Source: Thauera sp. UBA6194
Lineage (GTDB): Bacteria; Pseudomonadota; Gammaproteobacteria; Burkholderiales; Rhodocyclaceae
Assembly: GCA_002422685.1 (NCBI GenBank)
Contig: DITC01000056.1
Location: 15,720 to 38,469, forward strand
DNA: 22,750 bases
Reading direction: 5' to 3'
The position numbers and the translations under genes were made by a program. A model generated the notes under the pieces. It saw nothing but the letters and a program-made list of their open reading frames with translations, did not search any database and was not told the DNA's origin. Shown one piece after another: positions 1-7,402 of the stretch (position 1 is the stretch's first letter; each line of letters begins with the position of its first letter).

Positions 1-668
1 GGGTTGATCGCGACATCGGTCTGGATGAAGGGCACGAAGTTCTCGTCCGGCAGGCTGCGCCCCTTGGCGCTGACGATGCCGGCCGTGACCGACTGCTCGA
101 ATCCAAACGGCGATCCGATCGCCAGCACCCACTCGCCGACCTGCAGCGCGGCAGGGTCGCCGAGCACCACATGCGGCAAGTCCGAGGCCTCGATGCGCAG
201 CAGGGCGATGTCACTGCGCACATCGGCACCGATCACGGTCGCCTCGTATTCCCGCCGATCAGCCAGGCGCACGAGTATCTCGACCGCAGCCTCGATCACG
301 TGCGCATTGGTGAGGATGTAACCGTCCGGGCTGATGATGAAGCCCGAACCGAGCGACTCGTCGTCGGGATCGGGGCCCATGCCGGGGTTTTCGGGCGTGC
401 GCGGAATGAACTTGCGAAAGAAGTCGAACATCGGGTCCGACTCGTCGAGCTCGGGGAGCTTGAACGGCAAGCGCGCCGGCGTCTCGACCGCCTGCGTAGC
501 GCTGATGTTGACCACCGCGGCGCCGTGGCGCGCGGCCAGGGTGCGAAAATCGGGCAGCACCAGCTCGGCCGCACCGGCAAGGGCCGTCATGAGGAGCAGG
601 CACGCACACACCAGCGCCAGCACGATCTGTGCAGGACAAACGGCGCGCAGCCAGCACAGACGTTTCAT
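1..668 (-). CDS. degP: DegP/MucD-type periplasmic serine protease, N-terminal part
   Basis: Translating the minus strand from the ATG at 668 gives 222 complete residues before the left edge of the window. A hydrophobic signal peptide covers about residues 12-33 and ends at A-G-A-A. The trypsin-like HtrA domain follows. The catalytic His is visible at H123 in TNAHV and the catalytic Asp at D153 in SDIALL. The window ends just before the expected GNSGGP serine loop, so the active-site Ser and the PDZ domains lie outside. HtrA proteases of this class degrade or refold damaged envelope proteins in the periplasm. The start overlaps the rseC stop as ATGA, so it is the fifth gene of the rpoE operon, in the place mucD holds after algU-mucABC in Pseudomonas. 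DegQ is an alternative name within the same family. Confidence 0.93.
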   Translation of the reverse strand, partial: MKRLCWLRAVCPAQIVLALVCACLLLMTALAGAAELVLPDFRTLAARHGAAVVNISATQAVETPARLPFKLPELDESDPMFDFFRKFIPRTPENPGMGPDPDDESLGSGFIISPDGYILTNAHVIEAAVEILVRLADRREYEATVIGADVRSDIALLRIEASDLPHVVLGDPAALQVGEWVLAIGSPFGFEQSVTAGIVSAKGRSLPDENFVPFIQTDVAIN

Positions 669-1135
669 CGCGGCAAGGGGCTCAGGGTCTGAACGCACGC
701 GCCCTCAGGAGCAAGCTCCAAGCGCAGCCGGTTTCGCCAGCTGCGACTGCGCGGCAAAACACGATTGATCGCCCAGGCAAGCGTCAGTCCGAGGACCGCC
801 CCGAAGAAGCCGAACAGATCAGCGCGCCCCTCCGCGCCGAGCTGGCTGCCCAGCGCCGCACCCAGCAGCAGCAACACGGTCGCGAGCCCATAGCTCGCGA
901 ACGCGGCACGCAGCGGCGCACCGTCGGGGATGCTGATGACGACGCTGTCCCCAGGCTTCAGGGGCAAGTCGGTGGGCAGGGCGAACTCTTCGCGGGGCAG
1001 ACCGAAAGCGTGCGTGATCTGCACCGAGCGACAACCGCCGGGCTCATCGCAACGCCCGCAGCCTCCGGCGTGCTCGGACAGGCGCAACCACGCCAGACCA
1101 CGCTCGACCTTAAGTACGCGCGCCCTCGCCTGCAT
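665..1135 (-). CDS. rseC: RseC/MucC family inner-membrane protein
   Basis: The protein has 156 residues. The N-terminal soluble part carries three cysteines spaced CxxCx5C (C26, C29, C35). Two membrane helices follow at about residues 76-99 and 105-127, then a short Arg-rich cytoplasmic tail. This is the RseC/MucC architecture. Family members modulate the sigma-E response and have been linked to Rsx/Rnf-dependent reduction of SoxR; the exact role is poorly defined. The start was chosen because its ATG overlaps the rseB stop by one base (TGATG), and its own TGA overlaps the degP ATG. Position fourth after rpoE-rseA-rseB supports the call. The cysteine cluster could bind a metal or Fe-S centre, which is inference. 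Confidence 0.88.
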   Translation of the reverse strand: MQARARVLKVERGLAWLRLSEHAGGCGRCDEPGGCRSVQITHAFGLPREEFALPTDLPLKPGDSVVISIPDGAPLRAAFASYGLATVLLLLGAALGSQLGAEGRADLFGFFGAVLGLTLAWAINRVLPRSRSWRNRLRLELAPEGACVQTLSPLPR

Positions 1136-2103
1136 CACCGCGCAACCGCCCGGACACTGTCGCCGAGACGACGCACGGCCACTTCCGGGGCTTCGCCCAA
1201 AGTGGTCACGAGGTGACCATCGACGCTGCGTTTGTAGATGCTGATCGCGCCATTCGAGACCGGCCCCAGCCCGATCGCGGACGCATCGGCGATGGGCTCG
1301 ATGAACACCGAAATCGCGGCGAGGCCGTCGCTGAACACCATGTGCAAGGCCTCGCCTCGATCGCGACCGAGCGGCCTGCGCATCACCGAAGTGAGCGTAT
1401 AACCGGGCAGCGGCTCGGTCAGGGTCCAGCCGGCCTCGTCTTCGCTCACGCCATTGCCGCGCGCGTTGACGACCTTCCAGTCGGCGTCGGGCTCGAATTT
1501 CGACTCGAGCAGCGCATCGTCGACCTCGCCACCGAGGTGCAGGTCGCTGAAACTGAACTGCTCGATCAGAGCGCCTGTGGCGTCGATCGTGCGCGACTTG
1601 AGCAGCAACCCGGTCTGCATCTCGGCCCACAGCACATGACCGTAGCGCAGATTGTCGCGCGGCTCGAGCACGAGCGACTGCGCCTCGTAACCCGCCACAC
1701 GGCTCACCTCGCCCTTGTGAATGCGGTAGCTTTCGGCGAGCCCGCCCGGCACACCCGGCAGGCGCGCAGGAAACGCGCGCCGCCCGGCCGCCTCGTCAAT
1801 GATCACCGTGCGTCGATCGGGCAGCACACAGTGCACCTCGTTACCGCGCCTGATGACCTCGCGCGGACTGCCGTCGAGCACCTCCAGCCGTTCGTACTCA
1901 ACCCCGTCCCTGACCCGATGCGCGATGCGCGAGGTCTCGACCTGCCCACCGGACTGATAGGCGAAGCTCCCGACGTAATTCAGACGCTGCCCTGCGGACG
2001 CAATGCGACCGAGCCAGGAAAGAGGGTCGCTCGGAGCTTCCGCCCGCGCCGGCCCTTGCGCGAGCAGGGCGCAAAAACCCAGCACGACGGCGAAAAATCT
2101 CAT
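1135..2103 (-). CDS. rseB: RseB/MucB periplasmic negative regulator of sigma-E
   Basis: This is a 322-residue secreted protein. A signal peptide spans about residues 1-21, ending at A-R-A. The mature part begins with the family-typical opening in which the region around DPLSWL and the Y-x-G-S-F-x-Y stretch (about residues 43-49) belong to the N-terminal LolA-like domain. The C-terminal domain starts near residue 210. RseB binds the periplasmic part of RseA and shields it from DegS-type cleavage until lipid or LPS signals release it. The ATG overlaps the rseA TGA as ATGA, so translation is probably coupled. Length and gene order match RseB/MucB. Confidence 0.92.
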   Translation of the reverse strand: MRFFAVVLGFCALLAQGPARAEAPSDPLSWLGRIASAGQRLNYVGSFAYQSGGQVETSRIAHRVRDGVEYERLEVLDGSPREVIRRGNEVHCVLPDRRTVIIDEAAGRRAFPARLPGVPGGLAESYRIHKGEVSRVAGYEAQSLVLEPRDNLRYGHVLWAEMQTGLLLKSRTIDATGALIEQFSFSDLHLGGEVDDALLESKFEPDADWKVVNARGNGVSEDEAGWTLTEPLPGYTLTSVMRRPLGRDRGEALHMVFSDGLAAISVFIEPIADASAIGLGPVSNGAISIYKRSVDGHLVTTLGEAPEVAVRRLGDSVRAVAR

Positions 2104-2636
2104 CGATTCTCACCCTCGCGCTGATCGGACACCGTGCGCACATACTGCACGCCCGCGGGGAGCGGGCCGCCGCGCGCGAGGCCCTGATGCGCAAACACAT
2201 ACTCGCGCATCGAGTCTTCGGCCAGCCCGGCCCCTGCCCCGGGCGCCGCCTTGACGAGCTGCACCACGGGCGCCACGCTCGCGAGCTGGGGCGGCGGCGC
2301 GTCTTGCCGATAAAGCGTGGCGGCGACGAGACCGACCGCGGCCACGCCCATCACCGAGGCGGCCAGCGGCATCAAGGATTGCCACACCTTGCGCCTGCCC
2401 GCTGCGTCCGCCTGCGAACGCGGCGCGAGCAAGGTGGGTTCGTCCTCGAGCTCGGCCATCACGCGCGCCACGAAGTCGCCCGAGCCCGCCCGATCGCCGC
2501 GCAATGCATCGCCGATCAGACAGTAGCTCGCCCAATCCTCGCGCAGATCCGGATGCCGGCGCATGTGTTCGAGAACCGCATGCGAGGCCTGATCGTCGAG
2601 GTCACCGTCGAACAGTGCCGATACCTTGTCCTTCAT
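2100..2636 (-). CDS. rseA: RseA/MucA anti-sigma-E factor
   Basis: The protein has 178 residues from the ATG at 2636. Residues 1-60 form the anti-sigma domain that clamps the sigma factor in the cytoplasm (motif VSALFDGDLDD, then a WASYCLIGDALRG helix). A single membrane helix lies at about residues 87-109. The periplasmic tail of about 70 residues is the expected RseB-binding and protease-cleavage region. Three in-frame starts are close together: TTG 2651, ATG 2642 and ATG 2636. I chose 2636 because a GGTAGG ribosome site sits 7 bases upstream of it, while it almost touches the ATG at 2642. The gap to the rpoE stop is 8 bases. Regulated proteolysis of this protein would free RpoE. Confidence 0.9.
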   Translation of the reverse strand: MKDKVSALFDGDLDDQASHAVLEHMRRHPDLREDWASYCLIGDALRGDRAGSGDFVARVMAELEDEPTLLAPRSQADAAGRRKVWQSLMPLAASVMGVAAVGLVAATLYRQDAPPPQLASVAPVVQLVKAAPGAGAGLAEDSMREYVFAHQGLARGGPLPAGVQYVRTVSDQREGENR

Positions 2637-2644
2637 GTCCATAC

Positions 2645-3244
2645 CTACCAACGTTTGTCCGGGGCCGTATCGAGCAAGGGCCGCAGACGTTCTGCAATCG
2701 CTTCACGCGCACGGAAGATCCGTGAGCGCACGGTACCAATCGGGCACTCCATGATGCTGGCGATCTCTTCGTAGCTCAGCCCTTCGAGCTCGCGCAGCAT
2801 GATGGCCGTTCTCAGTTCCTCGGGCAGCGCCGCCATTGCCTCATCGACCGTTTCGCCGATCTGGCGGGTCATCATCAGCCGCTCGGGCGTGTTGATGTCG
2901 CGCAACTGATCTGCGTCCTCGAAGGTCTCGGCCTCCTCGGAATCGAAACTGGTCGACGTCGGCGCCCTTCTGCCTTGGGAGACGAGGTAGTTCTTGGCCG
3001 TATTGACGCCGATGCGATACAGCCAGGTGTAGAACGCACTGTCCCCCCGGAACGAGCCCAGCGCGCGGTAGGCCTTGATGAAGGTCTCCTGCGCAACGTC
3101 CTCGACTTCGGCCGAATCACGTATCAGCCTGGAGAGCAGGCGATGCAACTTGCGCTGGTACTTGGATACCAGCAAGCCGAATGCCTGCTTGTCGCCACGC
3201 TGTACACGCTCGACGAGTTGCTGATCGAGCTCACGATCGCTCAT
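2645..3244 (-). CDS. rpoE: RNA polymerase ECF sigma factor RpoE (AlgU type)
   Basis: This is a 199-residue ECF sigma factor. Region 2 is recognisable by EDVAQETFIKAYRAL and the following F-x-T-W-L-Y-R-I stretch. Region 4 has LPEELRTAIMLRELEGLSYEEIA and the helix-turn-helix G-T-V-R-S-R-I-F-R-A-R. Region 3 is absent, as usual for ECF factors. The start at MSDREL is the conserved N-terminus; an upstream in-frame extension to 3310 is not family-like. The anti-sigma gene follows after 8 bases. RpoE directs transcription of envelope-stress genes and probably its own operon (see the candidate promoter upstream). The divergent neighbour is nadB, the same arrangement as in E. coli and Pseudomonas. Confidence 0.96.
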   Translation of the reverse strand: MSDRELDQQLVERVQRGDKQAFGLLVSKYQRKLHRLLSRLIRDSAEVEDVAQETFIKAYRALGSFRGDSAFYTWLYRIGVNTAKNYLVSQGRRAPTSTSFDSEEAETFEDADQLRDINTPERLMMTRQIGETVDEAMAALPEELRTAIMLRELEGLSYEEIASIMECPIGTVRSRIFRAREAIAERLRPLLDTAPDKRW

Positions 3245-3287
3245 TGAAATGGGACTCTTCCGGATATTCGAATGACAAAACACCCGG

Positions 3288-3293
3288 ATTATA
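3288..3293 (-). promoter_or_regulatory. Candidate sigma-70 -10 element (TATAAT) for rpoE
   Basis: A perfect TATAAT reads on the minus strand 44 bases upstream of the rpoE start. No good -35 hexamer lies at 16-18 bases (TGCTGG at 17), so basal sigma-70 activity here is plausible but weakly supported. Together with the upstream sigma-E-like site it would give the basal-plus-induced pattern known for rpoE operons. Confidence 0.35.
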
Positions 3294-3333
3294 AGCGACC
3301 GGTCACGCATCCAGCAGAAGTCGAAGACAAACA

Positions 3334-3360
3334 GATGACCCGGAGGCCCAAAAATAGTTC
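3334..3360 (-). promoter_or_regulatory. Candidate sigma-E-type promoter of the rpoE operon
   Basis: On the minus strand GAACTA (3360-3355) is followed after exactly 16 bases by TCATC (3338-3334). The sigma-E consensus is GAACTT, 16 bases, then TCTGA or TCAAA, so the -35 element matches 5 of 6 positions and the -10 begins with TCA. It lies about 90 bases upstream of the rpoE start, where family members carry an autoregulatory promoter. The match is by eye only. Confidence 0.4.
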
Positions 3361-3458
3361 AGCGCGAGGCCCCACCGAGCACAGCCGGTGCGCCCACTGC
3401 GCCCCGAACTCGGCGCTGTGCAGGGTAAACCGCAGGCGGGCGTTGCCACCTCACACCA

Positions 3459-3467
3459 TGCTATATT
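3459..3467 (+). promoter_or_regulatory. Extended -10 promoter for nadB
   Basis: TGCTATATT combines the extended TGn motif with a -10 hexamer matching TATAAT in 5 of 6 positions. No clear -35 is seen, as is common for extended -10 promoters. The predicted start of transcription near 3474 lies about 25 bases before the TTG start proposed for nadB, which supports that start over upstream alternatives. Confidence 0.5.
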
Positions 3468-3498
3468 TCTTCATCTCTCAATCCAGCCGAGCGACATC

Positions 3499-5103
3499 TT
3501 GCTTAAACAGTACGACGTTCTCATCCTTGGCAGCGGCACCGCCGGGCAATCCATCGCGCTCAGGCTGGCAGAGCACCTGCGCGTCGCCCTCGTCACCAAG
3601 CGCGAGCTCGCCGACAGCGCGAGCAACTGGGCGCAGGGCGGCATCGCTGCGGTGCTCGACACCACCGACAGCATCGAAGCGCACATCCAGGACACCTTCG
3701 TGGCAGGCGCGGGGCTGTGCAACCCGGAATCAACGCGCTTCGTGGTCGAAAATGGCAAGCGCGCCATCGAGTGGCTGATCGACCGCGGCGTACCCTTCAC
3801 GCGCGAGGCCGACACCCAGCTCGGCTACCACCTCACACGCGAAGGCGGGCACTCGCACCGACGCATCATCCATGCGGCCGACGCCACCGGCGCGGCGGTG
3901 CAGACCACGCTCGGCGACCATGTCCGCCGCCACCCCAACATCGACATCTTCGAGCACCACATCGCGGTCGACCTGGTGACGGGAGACAAGGTCGGCGAAC
4001 CCGGTGCGGGCTGCCTGGGCGCGTACGTGCTCGACATCGAGGCCGACAAGGTCGTCACCTTCGCCGCACGCAACACCGTGCTCGCCACCGGCGGCACCGG
4101 CAAGGTCTACCTGTACACCACCAACCCCGACGTCGCCACCGGCGACGGCGTGGCGATGGCGTGGCGCGCCGGCTGTCGCGTGGGCAACATGGAGTTCATC
4201 CAGTTCCACCCCACCTGCCTGTATCACCCGCAGGCCAAGTCCTTCCTGATCTCCGAGGCCGTACGCGGCGAAGGCGGCCTGCTCAAGCTCCCCGACGGCA
4301 CACGCTTCATGCCCGATCACGATCCGCGCGAAGAGCTCGCCCCGCGCGACATCGTCGCCCGCGCGATCGACTTCGAGATGAAAAAACGCGGTATCGACTG
4401 CGTGTACCTCGACATCAGCCACAAGCCCGCAGAATGGCTGCGCGCGCACTTCCCGAACATTCACGCGCGCTGCCTCGAGCTCGGCATCGACATCACCAAA
4501 GAGCCGATTCCAGTGGTGCCCGCGGCCCACTACTCCTGCGGCGGCATCGCCACCGACCTCGCGGCGCGCACCAGCGTGCCCGGCCTGTACGCGGTCGGCG
4601 AATCCGCATTCACCGGTCTGCACGGCGCCAACCGCCTGGCAAGCAACTCCCTGCTCGAATGCTTGGTATTCGGCGAAGCCGCGGCCAAGGACATCCTGTC
4701 CAAGGAACGCCAGCCGGCGCCCACCCTGCCCGCCTGGGACGAAAGCCGCGTGACCGACGCCGACGAGGAAGTCGTCATCTCGCACAACTGGGCCGAACTG
4801 CGCCGCTTCATGTGGGACTACGTCGGCATCGTGCGCACGACCAAGCGCCTGCGCCGCGCGCAGCATCGCATCCGTCTGCTCGAGCGCGAGATCCATGAGT
4901 TCTACACGAACTTCCGCATCAGCAACGACCTGATCGAACTGCGCAACCTCGTCGTCACCGCCGACCTCATCGTGCGCTGCGCCCTAAAGCGCAAGGAGAG
5001 CCGCGGCCTGCATCACTCGCGCGACTACCCCGACACCTTGCCGCGCGCGCGCGACACCATCCTTCGCCCGCCGAGACGCAAACCCGCGCGTAAACCCGAC
5101 TGA
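3499..5103 (+). CDS. nadB: L-aspartate oxidase (NadB)
   Basis: NadB is an FAD enzyme that oxidises L-aspartate to iminoaspartate, the first step of de novo NAD synthesis, with NadA as partner. The protein has 534 residues from the TTG at 3499 (E. coli NadB has 540). The FAD-binding GSGTAG motif is at residues 11-16 and SNWAQGGIA at 42-50. EFIQFHPT carries H237, and LAPRDIVARAI carries R283, the likely catalytic Arg. The second FAD segment YAVGES and the HGANRLASNSLLE stretch follow. No ATG or GTG start fits the family N-terminus; in-frame codons further upstream would add a non-conserved tail and precede the predicted promoter. The ribosome site is weak (GAG, 7 bases upstream). It diverges from rpoE. 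Confidence 0.95.
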   Translation: MLKQYDVLILGSGTAGQSIALRLAEHLRVALVTKRELADSASNWAQGGIAAVLDTTDSIEAHIQDTFVAGAGLCNPESTRFVVENGKRAIEWLIDRGVPFTREADTQLGYHLTREGGHSHRRIIHAADATGAAVQTTLGDHVRRHPNIDIFEHHIAVDLVTGDKVGEPGAGCLGAYVLDIEADKVVTFAARNTVLATGGTGKVYLYTTNPDVATGDGVAMAWRAGCRVGNMEFIQFHPTCLYHPQAKSFLISEAVRGEGGLLKLPDGTRFMPDHDPREELAPRDIVARAIDFEMKKRGIDCVYLDISHKPAEWLRAHFPNIHARCLELGIDITKEPIPVVPAAHYSCGGIATDLAARTSVPGLYAVGESAFTGLHGANRLASNSLLECLVFGEAAAKDILSKERQPAPTLPAWDESRVTDADEEVVISHNWAELRRFMWDYVGIVRTTKRLRRAQHRIRLLEREIHEFYTNFRISNDLIELRNLVVTADLIVRCALKRKESRGLHHSRDYPDTLPRARDTILRPPRRKPARKPD

Positions 5104-5199
5104 GGCGCGTGCCCGCGGCGGCACGTCTCCCCTTCACCGCAGGCGGGCGCAAAGAGACCAGACAGCGCACCTGGCCACGCGCGCACCGCCGGTGTCGGT

Positions 5200-5715
5200 T
5201 CAGGGCGACGGGAGGACCTCCGCATCGGCCCTATGCAAGGCCTTGTGACGCAGCCAGATCCTGAGCATCCGCCAGTCATCGCCGGCAAGATTGTGCGGCA
5301 CGAGCATCATGCGCCGCGATCGCGCAGCAAGCGGCGGCATCGGTTGAACGTGCTCGAGCGGCAGCACCCTGAACCACAGCGCCCAGCCCAGATCGACCGC
5401 AGACGCCGGCTCCACCCTGCAGGGCAGGCCCTGCTCCGCGTCGCGCTCGAACATCACCAGCACACCATCGGCCCCGAGCAGCAGGGCGCCGCATTTGCCG
5501 GCCTCCGCACGCCAGGCACGCAGTGCCGCGAGCAACAGGAAAGCGCAGCACCCCGCAAAGAGGACGCGACCGCCCCACGCGGGGTTCGCGTTGGCGGAAA
5601 GCGCGTCGCCGTCGATCACATGAAAAAGCGCCAGTGCGGTTGCAAGATACACAACCAGCACTGACGCCTTGACCGCCCTGGAAGGCTGCAGGCTCAGTTC
5701 GAGTGGAAACTGCAC
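5200..5715 (-). CDS. YgfX (CptA) family small membrane protein
   Basis: The protein has 171 residues and starts with GTG, 21 bases after the fabF stop. The N-terminus has the L-x-P-S-R motif common in YgfX proteins. Two membrane helices follow at about residues 18-35 and 47-66, then a cytoplasmic domain. Near the C-terminus a W-R-x-L-R-I-W-L segment resembles the end of E. coli YgfX. In E. coli, YgfX is encoded with SdhE and was reported as a toxin acting on cytoskeletal proteins; a role with flavinylation partners has also been suggested. In Pseudomonas a similar gene lies next to nadB, so the neighbourhood fits. No sdhE is present here. The ATG at 5720 is out of frame. The family call is from pattern recognition, and the function is uncertain. 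Confidence 0.6.
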   Translation of the reverse strand: MQFPLELSLQPSRAVKASVLVVYLATALALFHVIDGDALSANANPAWGGRVLFAGCCAFLLLAALRAWRAEAGKCGALLLGADGVLVMFERDAEQGLPCRVEPASAVDLGWALWFRVLPLEHVQPMPPLAARSRRMMLVPHNLAGDDWRMLRIWLRHKALHRADAEVLPSP

Positions 5716-5736
5716 GCCATTCGCCGCGCGAAGTTC

Positions 5737-6972
5737 TTACACGCGGCGGAACACCAGGGTGCCGTTCGTGCCACCGAAGCCGAAGTTGTTCTTCATTGCC
5801 ACGTCGATATTCATCTCGCGTGCGACGTTCGCGCAGTAGTCCAGATCACACTCGGGATCCTGCTCGAAGATATTGATGGTCGGCGGCGAGATCTGATTGT
5901 GCACGGCCAGCACGGTGAACACCGACTCCACACCGCCCGCGCCCCCCAGCAGGTGACCGGTCATGGATTTGGTGGAGTTGACGACCAGCTTCTTGGCGTT
6001 ATCGACGCCGAAGGCCAGCTTGATCGCCTCGGTCTCGTTCTTGTCGCCGAGCGGCGTGGAGGTACCGTGGGCGTTCAGGTAATGCACCTGATCCACATTG
6101 ACGCCCGCATTCTTCAGTGCGTTGAGCATGCTGCGACGCGGGCCATCGGTGTCGGGGGCCGTCATGTGATAGGCATCGCCGCTCATGCCGAAGCCAGAAA
6201 GCTCGGCGTAGATTTTTGCGCCGCGCTTGACTGCGTGTTCGTACTCCTCGACCACCATCACGCCCGCGCCCTCGCCGAGCACGAAGCCATCGCGATCCTT
6301 GTCCCACGGACGGCTGGCCGTGGCCGGGTCGTCGTTGCGGGTGGACAGCGCCTTCGCGGAGGCGAAGCCGCCGATCGCCAAATTGGTGACCGTCGATTCG
6401 GCGCCGCCGCAGATCATCACGTCCGCGTCGCCGTATTCGATCATGCGCGCACTCATGCCGATCGCGTGAAGACCGGTGGTGCACGCGGTGACCACCGACA
6501 GGTTGGGGCCCTTCATGCCGAACATGATCGACAGGTTCCCGGAGATCATGTTGATGATCGTGCCGGGAATGAAGAAGGGCGAGATCTTGCGCGGGCCGCC
6601 ACCGAGGAAGTCGTTGTGCGTGTCCTCGATCATCGGCAGGCCGCCGATACCCGAGCCGATATTGACGCCGATGCGGTCAGCGTTGGCCTCGGTGACCTCG
6701 AGGCCGGAGTCGCGAATGGCCTGGATGCCCGCCGCCATGCCGTAGTGGATGAACACATCCATGCGGCGCGCTTCCTTTGGCGAAAGGTAGGCGGAAACGT
6801 CGAAATCCTTGACCTCGCCAGCGATTCGCGAGGCGAAATTCGTCGCGTCGAAGCGGGTGATCGGGCCAATGCCGCTCTTGCCGGCAATCAGGTTGTTCCA
6901 GGCCTCGGGGACAGTATTGCCCACCGGAGAGATCAAGCCCAGACCGGTGACGACGACTCTACGACGCGACAC
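5737..6972 (-). CDS. fabF: Beta-ketoacyl-ACP synthase II (FabF)
   Basis: FabF condenses malonyl-ACP with acyl-ACP in fatty-acid elongation and is needed for temperature control of cis-vaccenate. The protein has 411 residues. The catalytic triad is visible: C164 in VTACTTG, H302 in NAHGTSTPLGD and H340 in SMTGHLLGG, with K336. The C-terminal NNFGFGGTNGTLVF signature is present. I chose the GTG at 6972, giving MSRRRVVVTG, because GGAG lies 6 bases upstream of it; the alternative TTG at 6978 directly abuts that GGAG and leaves no spacing. It is the last fab gene of the cluster, separated from acpP by a terminator-like hairpin, so its transcript level is probably lower than that of acpP. Confidence 0.97.
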   Translation of the reverse strand: MSRRRVVVTGLGLISPVGNTVPEAWNNLIAGKSGIGPITRFDATNFASRIAGEVKDFDVSAYLSPKEARRMDVFIHYGMAAGIQAIRDSGLEVTEANADRIGVNIGSGIGGLPMIEDTHNDFLGGGPRKISPFFIPGTIINMISGNLSIMFGMKGPNLSVVTACTTGLHAIGMSARMIEYGDADVMICGGAESTVTNLAIGGFASAKALSTRNDDPATASRPWDKDRDGFVLGEGAGVMVVEEYEHAVKRGAKIYAELSGFGMSGDAYHMTAPDTDGPRRSMLNALKNAGVNVDQVHYLNAHGTSTPLGDKNETEAIKLAFGVDNAKKLVVNSTKSMTGHLLGGAGGVESVFTVLAVHNQISPPTINIFEQDPECDLDYCANVAREMNIDVAMKNNFGFGGTNGTLVFRRV

Positions 6973-7004
6973 AGGCAACTCCGTTGAATTCAGTGAAAAA
7001 TATG

Positions 7005-7048
7005 AAAACCCGCCCGGAAACCGCTGAATATTGCGGACGCCGGGCAGG
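7005..7048 (-). terminator. Intrinsic terminator/attenuator between acpP and fabF
   Basis: Read on the minus strand, CCTGCCCGG (7048-7040) pairs with CCGGGCGGG (7017-7009), nine pairs including one G-U. A 3x3 internal loop and an inner CCGC/GCGG stem (7036-7033 with 7024-7021) sit inside. TTTTC follows the stem directly, with a further T-rich stretch. The structure starts 27 bases after the acpP stop. Partial termination here would make abundant short acpP mRNA with reduced read-through into fabF. Confidence 0.65.
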
Positions 7049-7075
7049 CCAACGCTTCAAGAGCGCGAGAGAAAC

Positions 7076-7315
7076 TTACTTCTTGAGGTGGGCGTTGACG
7101 TAGTCGATCGCCTGCTGGACGGTGGTGATCTTCTCGGCCTCTTCGTCCGGGATCTCGCACTCGAACTCTTCTTCCAGCGCCATGACCAGTTCCACGGTGT
7201 CCAGCGAATCTGCGCCCAGATCATCGACGAACGAGGACTCGATCTTGATCTCCGACTCGTTCACGCCAAGTTGCTCAGCGACGATCTTCTTGACGCGCTG
7301 TTCGATGTTCTCCAT
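7076..7315 (-). CDS. acpP: Acyl carrier protein (AcpP)
   Basis: This is a 79-residue acidic protein carrying the growing acyl chain on a 4'-phosphopantetheine arm. The attachment site is S37 in the invariant GADSLDT motif. The sequence has the usual four-helix ACP layout (MENIEQRVKKIV at the N-terminus, EEEFECEIPDEEAEKI as the recognition helix region). The ribosome site is strong (AAGGAG, 7 bases before ATG), fitting one of the most abundant cell proteins. It lies between fabG and fabF, with hairpins on both sides and a candidate promoter in front. Confidence 0.98.
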   Translation of the reverse strand: MENIEQRVKKIVAEQLGVNESEIKIESSFVDDLGADSLDTVELVMALEEEFECEIPDEEAEKITTVQQAIDYVNAHLKK

Positions 7316-7349
7316 GAACCAACTCCTTCCTGAGGGTAACAGGTGAATT

Positions 7350-7379
7350 AAAAAGCCGGCGTATTCTACCAAAACGCCG
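7350..7379 (-). terminator. Terminator-like hairpin between fabG and acpP
   Basis: On the minus strand CGGCGT (7379-7374) pairs with ACGCCG (7362-7357), with two further A-T pairs after one mismatch. Two bases later comes TTTTT (7354-7350). It starts 24 bases after the fabG stop. The stem is modest, so termination would be partial at most. Confidence 0.4.
7363..7371 (-). promoter_or_regulatory. Extended -10 promoter candidate for acpP
   Basis: On the minus strand TGGTAGAAT gives a TGn extension and a -10 hexamer TAGAAT (5 of 6). No good -35 is seen. It lies 48 bases upstream of the acpP ATG and sits in the loop of the hairpin at 7357-7379. Confidence 0.4.
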
Positions 7380-7402
7380 CGGAACCGCTATCCCGACGAA
7401 AG

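Noticed and set aside
5108..5125. Small hairpin CGTGCC/GGCACG after the nadB stop as a terminator
   Set aside because: Only six pairs and no T-tract on either strand; such structures are common by chance at this GC content.
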